Assembly: GCA_022799755.1 (NCBI GenBank)
Contig: JAAWOU010000022.1
Coordinates: 1 to 46,927, forward strand
Direction of reading: 5' to 3'
Origin: Lachnospiraceae bacterium
Lineage (GTDB): Bacteria; Bacillota; Clostridia; Lachnospirales; Lachnospiraceae
Length of the DNA stretch: 46,927 bases
A model generated the notes under the pieces. That model was not told the origin of the DNA. It did no database searches and saw nothing but the letters and a program-made list of their open reading frames with translations. Every line of letters starts with the position of its first letter. Position 1 is the first letter of the stretch. Made by a program: the position numbers and the translations under genes. Positions 8,233 through 16,793 of the stretch are shown here, in pieces.

Positions 8233-8260
8233 TTGGTTGAAAAGAGTATCGGAATATAGT
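8233..8260 (+). promoter_or_regulatory. Putative promoter for the SNF2 helicase gene
   Basis: TTGGTT (8233-8238), 16-base spacer, TATAGT (8255-8260), about 40 bases before the start codon. Confidence 0.5.
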
Positions 8261-8300
8261 AGCGCAGGTTCAGCGCAATCATAGCGAAAGAGGAGCTTCT

Positions 8301-10925
8301 ATGGAAAAAACACAGGAACGGACAGAAATTCTGCAATTCATTTTTACGGAAAAAGAATTCTGTCTGGACGCCCAGGCCTCCTGGAATACCGGGGAAGAGG
8401 ATTCCTGGGGACACCGGTTTACATCGGATAGGTATTATGCCCTGTATCAGATGGGCTTTGTGGAGAAGCCGGCTGAACTTACGGCCACAGGGAACTTTCT
8501 GCGGCTGGTATCGGAAGTATTCTTAAAGGGTCTGACCAGTCTCCCGGAGCTGGAGCTTGCCAGGGAAAAGGTGGAGTTTAAGGTTTCCGGGGAGGATGTG
8601 GAGACCCTGCTAAAGGCAGTGCCTTTTGCCATCGGTGCGGAGTACATAAATGCCAAATGGATTAGCAATATCTTTAAAAGGCTCCTGGAGATTTTTCGCA
8701 GGGAGATCGCAGACTACAACGGAACCGTAGAAATGTATCTCACGGAGAAAAATCAGCATCTCCATGTGCCGGAGCGGATTTTCTTCCATCTGGTGGAGCA
8801 TAAGGACGAAACTTTCCCATTTGCGTTCCTGGCCACCTACGCCACAAAGGGAAAGGACGGAAAGGTGCGCCATGTGCCCTTAAAGTATGCCCTGACAGAG
8901 TATCAGAATGAGAGGGAGAAGCTGTTAAAGCTTCTGTCCTGCCTAAACCGCGCGGCGGAGGTCTCTGAGCTCATCGGCGGCTTTGTGGATACCGGGGAGA
9001 TGTTCCATGCGCTCCGGCTGACGGCACAGGAAGCGTATACTTTTTTGAAAGATATTGAGGCCATAGAGCAGGTGGGGATTCTTTGCCGGATTCCCAACTG
9101 GTGGAAAAAGAAAGCATCCTCCGTGTCGCTGGAGGCCAGCCTGGGAGAGAACAAGCCCGCTATGCTGGGCTTTGAGACATTGATTTCCGTGCGCCCTAAG
9201 CTGGTGGTGGACGGGATGGAATTGACGGAGGAGGATATCAGGAAACTTTTAGAGCAGACTGACGGGCTGGCGCTTTTAAAAGGGAAATGGGTGGAAGTGG
9301 ATCATGAAAAGCTGCGCGAACTTCTGGCGCGGCTTCAGGGGATACCCGGGGAGATGACGCTTTTTGATGCCATGCAGATAGAGCTGGGGCAGAAGAATAA
9401 GCTGTTTGATGTGGGGACTGCGGTATCTAACGGGGAATGGCTTTCGGAGTTTTTGATGCATTTGAGAAAGCCGGAGACCATCCGGAAAGCACCGGTTCCC
9501 AAAAGCTTTCAGGCCACCCTGCGGCCTTATCAGAAGAACGGGTATACCTGGCTGGACTATATGGACCAGTTAGGGTTCGGGGCCTGTCTGGCGGACGATA
9601 TGGGACTGGGAAAAACGGTGCAGGTGCTGGCCTATCTGGAGAGACTGCGGAACGCCAAAGCTTCTGCCAGGGTGCTGCTGGTGCTGCCGGCTTCCCTGCT
9701 GGGGAACTGGCAGAGGGAGGCCCAGAAGTTTGCTCCCCGGATGGACTTTCAGATTCTTCATGGAAAGACCGCAGCGGCGCTGGAAAAAGAACTGACGGAA
9801 AACAGCGCATTTTTAACCATTACCACATATGGCATGGCGGCCCGGGTCAAGGGATTGCAGGAAATTTCCTGGGACTGCGTGATTTTGGATGAAGCTCAGG
9901 CTATCAAGAATCCTGGTACGAAGCAGACCAGAGAGATTAAGAAGCTGTCCGCCAGAATGCGCATTGTGATGACGGGGACGCCTATTGAAAATGAACTGAT
10001 GAATCTCTGGTCCTTGTTTGATTTCCTGAACAAGGGGCTTTTGGGTTCCGCAAAGGAATTTCATGAATACTGCAAAGCCCTGGACGACCATCCGGAGGGT
10101 TACATGCGGCTAAAGACAATGGTATCGCCGTTTATGCTCAGGCGGGTGAAGACGGATAAGAAGATTATCTCCGATCTGCCGGAGAAGCTGGAGAGCGTTG
10201 ATTATGTCACATTGACAAAGAAGCAGGTAGTCCTGTACCGGAAAGCCGTGGCGGACATGGAGCAGAAGATTTCGGAGACGCAAGGGATCCAGCGCAGCGG
10301 CATCATCCTTACCACTATCATGAAGCTGAAGCAGATCTGTAATCACCCGGATCAGTATCTGGGGCAGGAAGCTTATGCCATGGAGGAGAGCGGGAAGTTG
10401 CTGCTGTTAAAGGATATCTGCGAGACTATCTACGAGAAGCGGGAGAGGGTCATTGTATTCACGCAGTTTAAGGAGATAACGGAATATCTGGCTGCTTTTC
10501 TGGCGCAAGTGTTCGGGCACAAGGGCTATGTGCTTCACGGCGGGACACCAGTGGCAAAGCGGGGGAAGATTGTGGAGGAATTTCAGGGAGAGAAATATGT
10601 GCCCTTTATGGTTGTATCTGTGAAAGCGGGAGGGACAGGCCTGAATCTGACGAAAGCAAATCATGTGATTCATTTTGACAGGTGGTGGAATCCGGCAGTG
10701 GAGAATCAGGCAACGGACAGGGCTTTCCGGATTGGCCAGAAGAAAAACGTGGTGGTTCATAAGCTGGTGTGCCAGGGGACTATCGAGGAGAAGATTGATG
10801 CCATGATTGCCTCCAAAAAGGAGTTGGCGGAGCATGTCATAGGTTCCGGCGGCGAGAAATGGATTACGGAGCTAAACAATGAAGAGCTGATGGCCATGCT
10901 GCGGCTGGAGCTGCCGAGGGCTTGA
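8301..10925 (+). CDS. SNF2-family DNA-dependent ATPase/helicase
   Basis: 874 residues. SNF2 proteins are superfamily 2 motors that translocate on double-stranded DNA. The N-terminal 390 residues correspond to the SNF2-associated region of bacterial members. The motor follows: motif I in DDMGLGKTVQ (about residue 434), motif II DEAQ (about 530), motif III MTGTPIENE, and the helicase C-terminal lobe with the VVSVKAGGTGLNLT and DRAFRIGQ motifs. All key motor residues are intact. GAGGAG stands before the ATG. The SWIM zinc-finger gene begins 19 bases after the stop, and this pairing is common in Firmicutes. A role in chromosome repair or transcription remodelling is inferred from the family; the target is unknown. 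Confidence 0.93.
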   Translation: MEKTQERTEILQFIFTEKEFCLDAQASWNTGEEDSWGHRFTSDRYYALYQMGFVEKPAELTATGNFLRLVSEVFLKGLTSLPELELAREKVEFKVSGEDVETLLKAVPFAIGAEYINAKWISNIFKRLLEIFRREIADYNGTVEMYLTEKNQHLHVPERIFFHLVEHKDETFPFAFLATYATKGKDGKVRHVPLKYALTEYQNEREKLLKLLSCLNRAAEVSELIGGFVDTGEMFHALRLTAQEAYTFLKDIEAIEQVGILCRIPNWWKKKASSVSLEASLGENKPAMLGFETLISVRPKLVVDGMELTEEDIRKLLEQTDGLALLKGKWVEVDHEKLRELLARLQGIPGEMTLFDAMQIELGQKNKLFDVGTAVSNGEWLSEFLMHLRKPETIRKAPVPKSFQATLRPYQKNGYTWLDYMDQLGFGACLADDMGLGKTVQVLAYLERLRNAKASARVLLVLPASLLGNWQREAQKFAPRMDFQILHGKTAAALEKELTENSAFLTITTYGMAARVKGLQEISWDCVILDEAQAIKNPGTKQTREIKKLSARMRIVMTGTPIENELMNLWSLFDFLNKGLLGSAKEFHEYCKALDDHPEGYMRLKTMVSPFMLRRVKTDKKIISDLPEKLESVDYVTLTKKQVVLYRKAVADMEQKISETQGIQRSGIILTTIMKLKQICNHPDQYLGQEAYAMEESGKLLLLKDICETIYEKRERVIVFTQFKEITEYLAAFLAQVFGHKGYVLHGGTPVAKRGKIVEEFQGEKYVPFMVVSVKAGGTGLNLTKANHVIHFDRWWNPAVENQATDRAFRIGQKKNVVVHKLVCQGTIEEKIDAMIASKKELAEHVIGSGGEKWITELNNEELMAMLRLELPRA

Positions 10926-10944
10926 AAGGAACGGTGGGAAGCGG

Positions 10945-11670
10945 ATGAGCAGGTACTGGGATACGACGGTTTACGGGCAGCCCACTGCCGCAGAAATTCA
11001 AAAGAATGCGGCGGAGAGCAAAAAGAAAGAAAAAAAGAAAGGAAATCAGCTGGAGCCGGTGACGGTACAGGGAAGAAATATCGTACAGAACTGGTGGGGC
11101 AGGGCATGGTGCGAGAATCTGGAGCAGTATGCGGATTATGAAAGCCGGCTGGATCGGGGAAAGCGGTATGTGCGGGCCGGCGCGGTGCTGGATTTAAAGA
11201 TTCAGAAAGGGAAGATACTGGCCAGGGTCCAGGGGACCCGCAAGGTGCCCTACAAGGTGGAGATCCGCATCAGTCCCCTTTCAGAGGAAAAATGTCAGAG
11301 CATCATCGAAAAATGCGGCAGTAAGATTGAAAATATGGAAGAACTGCTGAACGGGAATTTCCCGGTTCAGATGCAGGAACTGTTCCAGGGAAAAGACGGG
11401 CTGTTTCCCACCCCCAGGGAAATCAGCTTTCAGTGCAGCTGTCCGGACTGGGCGCTTTTGTGCAAGCATGTGGCCGCAGCGCTTTACGGGGTTGGGGTGC
11501 GCCTGGATGAGCAGCCGCTGCTTTTCTTTGAACTGCGGGGCATTGAAATCGGACGGTTCATTGACGTGACCATTGCAAACCGTGTAGAGGCCATGCTGGC
11601 CAATGAGGGCAGGCCCAGCAGCAGGATCATTGAGGGCGAGGATCTGGGGGCACTGTTCGGGGTATTGTGA
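10945..11670 (+). CDS. SWIM zinc-finger protein, partner of the SNF2 helicase
   Basis: 241 residues. The SWIM motif is visible as CSCPDWALLCKH (about residues 164-175), with the C-x-C..C-x-H metal ligands. SWIM domains bind nucleic acid or protein partners. The N-terminus has a conserved opening (W-T--YG-P) and a very basic segment (KKKEKKKG) suited to nucleic-acid contact. The gene starts 19 bases after the SNF2 stop and has a GGTGGGAAG-like ribosome binding site, so the two form an operon and the proteins probably act together. It ends with the GTG of the next, truncated frame overlapping its stop. Confidence 0.9.
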   Translation: MSRYWDTTVYGQPTAAEIQKNAAESKKKEKKKGNQLEPVTVQGRNIVQNWWGRAWCENLEQYADYESRLDRGKRYVRAGAVLDLKIQKGKILARVQGTRKVPYKVEIRISPLSEEKCQSIIEKCGSKIENMEELLNGNFPVQMQELFQGKDGLFPTPREISFQCSCPDWALLCKHVAAALYGVGVRLDEQPLLFFELRGIEIGRFIDVTIANRVEAMLANEGRPSSRIIEGEDLGALFGVL

Positions 11671-11906
11671 AACCAGGTACCGGGACCTGCGAAATGCTTA
11701 TATATTTTGCAATACGCGGAAAGAACATCAGATTGGACTATGGACAGTTAAAAAGCCAGGGCAGGTACCGGATTACGGAGCGTGAGAATCCCGTATTCTC
11801 CTGGGCGGCGGCTGACGGCAGGAATGTGCGCCAGGCGGCCTACCGGTTGAGAGTATGGTGCGGAACCCGGACACTGTGGGGCAGCCTATACCTGAAAAAG
11901 ATATGA
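11667..11906 (+). pseudogene. N-terminal stub of an alpha-L-rhamnosidase-like glycosidase
   Basis: 79 codons. The segment ENPVFSWAAADGRNVRQAAY then RLRVW and LWGS matches the first Ig-like domain of GH78 alpha-L-rhamnosidases, where N-P-FSW, a charged DGRNVxQxAY stretch and an LW-SG end are typical. A GH78 enzyme is near 900 residues, so over 90 percent is missing. The frame may begin with GTG overlapping the stop of the SWIM gene, but no good ribosome binding site is present, and the 3' end overlaps the convergent HipA-like gene by 21 bases. It is a deletion remnant; the breakpoint lies at about 11880-11906. Confidence 0.6.
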
Positions 11907-12746
11907 ATAGGACAGAGCCTGCCCCATGACCGCAGCCCGCACTCGTTTCCACTCTTCAGGGCTGTACCAGGGAGCGCTCGGAGCCGGTTCATAGGAGGAC
12001 TCCATATCCTCCAGTAGATGCCACAGGTCATTTCGCTTCCTGGAAAAATGCAGACTCCGTCCATAGAGCCTGCAGGCAGCATCTGCCTGTTCATCAAAAT
12101 CCTGACTGAAAGGTTTGGCCTTAGCCAGCGCTCTGCAGGCCTCGGCATCCATATCCAGAGGATATTTTTCCCGGATATCCGAATACAGAGACAGTCCCAT
12201 GTCGAAATAGGGACAAAGGCTGTAGCTTCTGTCGGCCTGCCTGTAAAGCAGCGCCATATTGTTGGTATGCCGGTCCTCATTTTGAAAAAACATATCCATT
12301 TCCAGCATTGCCGACAGGTAAGCTCCAAATCCCTGGATTCCGGTTACAGTTTCCACAAACTGTACGGCATGGGCTATTCTCTGCTCCACCTCCCGCATGT
12401 GAGCCAGATCCTGGGCCAGGCTAAAGCCGGTCACACTGCGGTAAAGCTTTTCCAAGGGCAGCAGCTCCTCTCCCTCCCGGAGGAAATTTTGGCTGCGGCA
12501 GGCTCTGTACAGCTTTCCTTTCCAGGATACTGTCACCGGCTCATAGCACACATACCCGGTAAGGTCCGTCTCCTGCAGCAGCCTGGTGGTCACTGTCTCT
12601 GCAAGACTTTCATAGCCAAAGGCATCCGCCTTGTACCACCAGCCGTCCTGATGCCATTTCAGCTGATTGCCCTTACTGGTATGGCCGGATGTCTCGATTT
12701 CCCGCGTCTGGATTTTAATGATGGGAACCCTGCGATTTTCTCTCAT
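11886..12746 (-). CDS. HipA-like serine/threonine kinase domain protein
   Basis: 286 residues. HipA-type kinases are the toxin half of HipBA modules; E. coli HipA phosphorylates glutamyl-tRNA synthetase. Visible here are SKGNQLKWHQDGWWYKAD near the N-terminus (nucleotide-binding lysines), the catalytic loop NEDRHTNN (about residues 155-162; HipA has N-x-DRH-x-N) and a DFG-equivalent FDMG (about 177-180). The length is shorter than E. coli HipA (about 440), because the N-terminal domain is absent. The ATG overlaps the stop of the upstream HTH gene by four bases, with AGGAGGGG in front, so translation is coupled. The substrate is unknown. It could equally be a regulatory kinase rather than a toxin. 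Confidence 0.8.
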   Translation of the reverse strand: MRENRRVPIIKIQTREIETSGHTSKGNQLKWHQDGWWYKADAFGYESLAETVTTRLLQETDLTGYVCYEPVTVSWKGKLYRACRSQNFLREGEELLPLEKLYRSVTGFSLAQDLAHMREVEQRIAHAVQFVETVTGIQGFGAYLSAMLEMDMFFQNEDRHTNNMALLYRQADRSYSLCPYFDMGLSLYSDIREKYPLDMDAEACRALAKAKPFSQDFDEQADAACRLYGRSLHFSRKRNDLWHLLEDMESSYEPAPSAPWYSPEEWKRVRAAVMGQALSYSYLFQV

Positions 12747-13345
12747 ATGTGAAACCCCTCCTGTTCCATGGGGACAAAATAAGACAGCTTAAGCCACTGT
12801 TTGTCCTCCGCCATACGTCCCTGGGTTTTTTCAATGATGGCCATGGGGTCATAGCTGTCCACACCGATATCCTCCAGAACCAGACGCAGTCTGTCCCGGG
12901 CTTTTGGCATGCAGCGCTCTTCCAGAAAGGCTTCGAAGTCCTCCCATGTAGGGCGGGCCTTGATGCCAAAAGCCCGATGGAAAGGCACGTTCGTTTCATT
13001 TGCTGCCACGATCTGTTGTTTTTGAAAGCTTATCAGCAGCCTGGTGCAGCATGCCGTATCGTTCATATAATCCATGCGGACTCTATAGTCCCGGACATCT
13101 ACTCCCGGAAAATCCCTATTCAGCTGCTGCCACTCTTTCAGGCTTCGACAAATCAGCCTTTCTCCAGAGGCCGATTCCTCTGGAGAGGATTCATTCAGGG
13201 AGCGGTGCAATGTCTGACGGGACACGCCATACATGGCAGCCAGAGCCGTGAGCGTCTCACCGGCTTCATGCCGTCTGCGGATTTCCAGCAGCGTTTCTTT
13301 TGACAGGGTCCGTTTTCTTCCTGCACCGCGTTCATTGTGTGCCAT
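12743..13345 (-). CDS. Helix-turn-helix protein, likely partner or antitoxin of the HipA-like kinase
   Basis: 200 residues. The N-terminal 50 residues are basic with a resolvase-type helix-turn-helix (ETLTALAAMYGVSRQTLHRS, about 31-50), preceded by GAGRKRTLSK. The rest (about 60-200) is a helical domain with no match I can name. HipB, the classical partner, is an Xre protein; here the HTH type is different. The gene is first in the two-gene operon, sits directly behind a near-consensus promoter and overlaps the kinase by ATGA, an order typical of antitoxin-toxin pairs. Autorepression is expected but no clear operator palindrome was found. Its role as antitoxin is inference. Confidence 0.78.
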   Translation of the reverse strand: MAHNERGAGRKRTLSKETLLEIRRRHEAGETLTALAAMYGVSRQTLHRSLNESSPEESASGERLICRSLKEWQQLNRDFPGVDVRDYRVRMDYMNDTACCTRLLISFQKQQIVAANETNVPFHRAFGIKARPTWEDFEAFLEERCMPKARDRLRLVLEDIGVDSYDPMAIIEKTQGRMAEDKQWLKLSYFVPMEQEGFHI

Positions 13346-13376
13346 AAGAGATTCCTTTCGAAATTAGTTTTTCTAC

Positions 13377-13405
13377 ATTGTATCTGAATTTGAATGATGT
13401 GTCAA
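13377..13405 (-). promoter_or_regulatory. Near-consensus sigma-A promoter of the HTH/HipA-like operon
   Basis: On the minus strand: TTGACA (13405-13400), 17-base spacer, TACAAT (13382-13377). GAAAGGA precedes the ATG. The strength suggests that the operon needs repression. Confidence 0.85.
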
Positions 13406-13413
13406 GAAATTAA

Positions 13414-13773
13414 TTACTTTACATTTCGGAAACCATAGGATTCCCGTAACACGAACTGAATGCGCTGCTGTACAGTGGTGATGCCCAGTCCGCTGCTGTT
13501 TCGGGTCAGTTCCCTCTGGCCTGACAGACAGGCATTCAAAAGCGCAGCCAAATCTTTTGCTGTCTTTCCCGAGGGCACATCATTCCAAATGTGAGTGAGG
13601 ATGTTCCCTTTTTCCGCATCATTTATAACCCGAAGCGATACCCGGCATGTGCCGTTGGAATCCCGCCCGCCGTACTGGACCGCATTCTCTGCCAGAGGCT
13701 GGATGATGGTTTTGGGGATTTTACACGATGCCGCCTCCCGGCTGACCTGGCTGGAATACAGCAGCAGATCCCC
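13414..13773 (-). pseudogene. Remnant of a LytS/YesM-type sensor histidine kinase (ATPase end)
   Basis: About 119 codons on the minus strand, ending in TAA at 13416-13414. KIPKTIIQPLAENAVQYGG is the N-box of LytS/YesM-type kinases (KIPxLIxQPLxENAxxHG), and SGLGITTVQQRIQFV is the G2 box with the usual ending. The His-box, the dimerisation part and all sensor and membrane segments are missing. Upstream the frame is closed by a stop at 13774-13776 and runs straight into the AAA-ATPase-like remnant. The DNA-binding response regulator that would accompany it is also absent. It cannot act as a kinase. Confidence 0.78.
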
Positions 13774-13774
13774 T

Positions 13775-14230
13775 TAGCGGAACCGCTGGATGGAGAAGCA
13801 GCTGAAAGTATGCAGAGCCACTTTATTCATATAGGCTTCCATTGCTTTTAAGGCATCAGATAACAAAGCTTTTAGGAAAGCGTTATTCACTCCCCGGCAT
13901 TTTCGGAACCATCCCTCGATCATTCTCCCGAACATGGCGCGGACTTCCCGGTTCGTCAGCTGCAGTTCATATTCCGCATTTCCCAGCTCGGCGTTGAATG
14001 TATGACATATTGTTTCAGTTCCTCTTTACGGTCAGACAGGCCGAATTCATCCAAGGCGGCGAACACTTCCGGTTCCGTGAAGCCAAAACTGTCATAGCAT
14101 CCTTTCGAGGTGGAAGAAACTATTTTCAGATTGTTCAAATCCGAGAACATGGCCCCTACGCACCCTTGTGATGCCCGTCATCATCCTACGCTCCAGGTAG
14201 GGATTCGTCTTGAAAGCAGCATAGAATTGC
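13775..14230 (-). pseudogene. Remnant of an AAA-ATPase-like / PD-(D/E)XK (DUF1703-type) protein
   Basis: Three frames on the minus strand carry successive parts of one protein. They are KTNPYLERRMMTGITRV (about 14210-14160), MFSDLNNLKIV..GFTEPEVFAALDEFGL (14150-14000), and YELQLTNREVRAMFGRMIEGW then LLSDALKAMEAYMNKVAL (about 13980-13790). These are consecutive signature stretches of the AAA-ATPase-like family with a C-terminal nuclease fold, widespread in Clostridia and Bacteroidia. At least two frameshifts and loss of both ends mean it is dead. It abuts the kinase remnant at about 13774, so the two were joined by a deletion. Confidence 0.72.
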
Positions 14231-14552
14231 TAAGGATTTTGTAGTCAAAAATGTTTAGGGAGAGACATTCCATCGGAATTGTGCTGTCAGCAGCAGAAAA
14301 TACAAAAAGTTGACTCGAAGAGAAGAATAAAATCTGACATGATATATCATACCACAAAATCGCCTGAAAGTCAAGTCTGTCATTTATATTCGCACGATGC
14401 TATAATCAATTTTGTCTCGTGATTTTCGTGCAAGATGCGCACGAAAACACCTCGCGGAACTATCCGTGAACAGTAATTCCATTTTCACAGCGGTGCAAAA
14501 ACCTGTGAATATCATATTGCGGAGCCGATAAGCGACAGAAAGGAGCAGGGTT
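14231..14552. other. Intergenic region upstream of the HelD gene
   Basis: AT-rich, no gene seen. It has a TATAAT box at 14401-14406 with only a weak -35 (TGTCAT at 14378), which may serve the HelD gene. A perfect 9-bp hairpin lies at 14423-14447 (TTTTCGTGC / GCACGAAAA), about 16 bases downstream of the -10 box and so within the presumed leader. Confidence 0.5.
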
Positions 14553-16793
14553 ATGGGAAAAAGTGATTTTCAGAAAGAAGCGGAATATCTGGACACAGTG
14601 CAGGAGATTATCCGGCATAAGCTGGAGAAATTGTATGCAGACAAATCATCGCTGAGAGACCGCGTCCTGCGGGAACGAAAAGATATGTGGGATGAAAACC
14701 GCCATGTGGTATGTGACTTTGACGACGTGTTTCTTTTGAGCGCTCAGGATGCCGCTGTGAACTTTGCGGAAGACCAATATGTACAGAATGAAATGGCAAT
14801 TCAAAGGCTGGGGAAAATGGCGAAATCTCCCTATTTTGGACGTGTGGATTTTCAGGACGGCGAAACCGGAGAAGAGGAGGCGGTCTATATCGGAATTTAC
14901 AGTCTGATGGAGAACGAATCCCATGAAATATATGTGGTGGATTGGAGAGCTCCTGTGGCTTCCATGTTCTATCAGTTTGATCTTGGCCCTGCCTGGTATG
15001 AAGTAAACGACTTAAAAATAGATGTGGAGATTACGGGGAAAAAGCAGTACAAAATAGAGGAGGGACGCCTCCTCTCCGTGTATGACACTGCGTCATCCAT
15101 GCATGACGACATTCTGGGGGAGGTTCTCTCAAACCATTCCGACCGCAGGCTTAAGGTCATCATCGGAAGCATTCAAAGAGAGCAGAATGCGGCAATACGC
15201 AGTGACATAAAGCGTTCCTGTCTCATATACGGACTGGCGGGCAGCGGAAAGACCAGCATAGGGCTTCACCGTCTTGCGTATATTCTGTACTGCGCAAAGA
15301 ATACCATAAAAACCGAGAATATCCTGATTCTGTCCAACAATAATATATTCGGCGCCTATATTTCCACCATACTTCCCGACCTGGGGGAGAAAGCCGCTGA
15401 GACAAAAGTTTTTGCGGATCTCCTGGAATGGGCTATGGAGGAAGGGGTGGAGATTGAGGACTATTATACGCAGCTGAGACGGATTGAAAACTGGAACTAT
15501 AATGAGCGGATAAAGTGGCTTCAAGTCAAGTACTCGCCGGAAATGCTGCAATACTGCATTGATTATTTTCATTCATTTTCTTTCCGGATACCGGAGGTCC
15601 GCTATAAGGAGGAGGTGATCGTGTCGCCGGAGTTGCTTCAGGGCAGACTCAGAACCGGGAAGTCATTTTCATTCCCGACAGGTCTTGAGAGGCTGAATCA
15701 CCTGATCAGAAAGACCATCGAGGATTACTTCTCTCTTCACAGAAAGGAAATGGAAGAGGAAATATGCGACGACACCATAGAGAGCCGGGGAGAAAGTCTG
15801 TCGGCCAAAGAGATCGGTTCGCTCTATAAAAGGACCATGCTGGAATATATAAAGACAGCCCAGGATGAAGCCGCCAGACTCAACAGGCTGGACGCTAAAA
15901 AGCAGATGACAGAGATTTTTTCAGGTTATCTGCGCCGGATGGGAGAGGGGCAGGAGGAGGCGGAAAGACTGTCCGACTCTCTGGAGCGTGGAAAGCTCTG
16001 GTACGAAGACGCGCTCCTTTATATGTTCATCAAAGTGCTGATGGGAGAGATTGTGCCGTTTACGAATATCCGCCATATCGTTATCGATGAGGCGCAGGAC
16101 TATAATTTGATCCAATTGTATATCATGAGATATTTATTCCCCAAGAGCAGCTTTACGCTGCTGGGCGATATCTATCAGACTATAAATGCCGTGACTACGA
16201 TACAGAAGTACGATGATTATGAAAGAGTCTTCGGACCGGAACTTATCCGGATCAGGCTCAGCAAATGCTATCGCTCCTCCGCCGACATCAACGCACTGGC
16301 CTTTGGACTGATCGGCGAAGCCGGACACCCCGTAGAGCAGGATTATTCCTATTTTGAGCGGAGGGTGCGAAAGCCCCAATATATCGTCAGCAGAGATCCT
16401 TTTTCCTGTCTGGCTCCCATACTGGAGCAGCTGGAGCAGTACGGTTCCGTGGCGGTGATTGTCAATGGCGAGGAGGAAGCCTTTGCGGTTAAATCCTATC
16501 TGCAGCCATATAGAGAGGCCCAGCTGATCGTATCGCCCGAGGATGAGATGAAAGACAGAATTATAATTATTCCGCTATTGCTTGCAAAGGGCCTGGAATT
16601 TGACGCCGTGATACTCTTCAACTGCATTTATGCCAATGAAAAGGATCCCCATATGAGGCGCCGGGTGTATCTGGGATGTACCAGAGCTTTGCATGAACTG
16701 TATTTTATAGAAAGAGACGGGCTGCCGGATTCCCTGGGGGAATGCAGGCAATATATCGAAACGAAAGAGTGGGAATCGGTATGCACTATGTGA
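14553..16793 (+). CDS. helD: HelD-type RNA polymerase recycling ATPase (UvrD/Rep superfamily 1)
   Basis: 746 residues, the usual HelD size. HelD binds stalled RNA polymerase and uses ATP to free it from nucleic acid. The N-terminal 100 residues are the charged coiled-coil arm (EAEYLDTVQEIIRHKLEKLY). Walker A is GLAGSGKTSIGLHR (about 227-240), Walker B with DEAQDY lies near 512, and the motif IV-VI region follows (LSKCYRSS; IIIPLLLAKGLEFDAVI; LGCTRA). DWRAPVASMFY, a stretch typical of HelD rather than of UvrD, is at about residue 130. The ATG has AAAGGAG in front. The next gene overlaps the 3' end by 13 bases. Confidence 0.92.
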   Translation: MGKSDFQKEAEYLDTVQEIIRHKLEKLYADKSSLRDRVLRERKDMWDENRHVVCDFDDVFLLSAQDAAVNFAEDQYVQNEMAIQRLGKMAKSPYFGRVDFQDGETGEEEAVYIGIYSLMENESHEIYVVDWRAPVASMFYQFDLGPAWYEVNDLKIDVEITGKKQYKIEEGRLLSVYDTASSMHDDILGEVLSNHSDRRLKVIIGSIQREQNAAIRSDIKRSCLIYGLAGSGKTSIGLHRLAYILYCAKNTIKTENILILSNNNIFGAYISTILPDLGEKAAETKVFADLLEWAMEEGVEIEDYYTQLRRIENWNYNERIKWLQVKYSPEMLQYCIDYFHSFSFRIPEVRYKEEVIVSPELLQGRLRTGKSFSFPTGLERLNHLIRKTIEDYFSLHRKEMEEEICDDTIESRGESLSAKEIGSLYKRTMLEYIKTAQDEAARLNRLDAKKQMTEIFSGYLRRMGEGQEEAERLSDSLERGKLWYEDALLYMFIKVLMGEIVPFTNIRHIVIDEAQDYNLIQLYIMRYLFPKSSFTLLGDIYQTINAVTTIQKYDDYERVFGPELIRIRLSKCYRSSADINALAFGLIGEAGHPVEQDYSYFERRVRKPQYIVSRDPFSCLAPILEQLEQYGSVAVIVNGEEEAFAVKSYLQPYREAQLIVSPEDEMKDRIIIIPLLLAKGLEFDAVILFNCIYANEKDPHMRRRVYLGCTRALHELYFIERDGLPDSLGECRQYIETKEWESVCTM

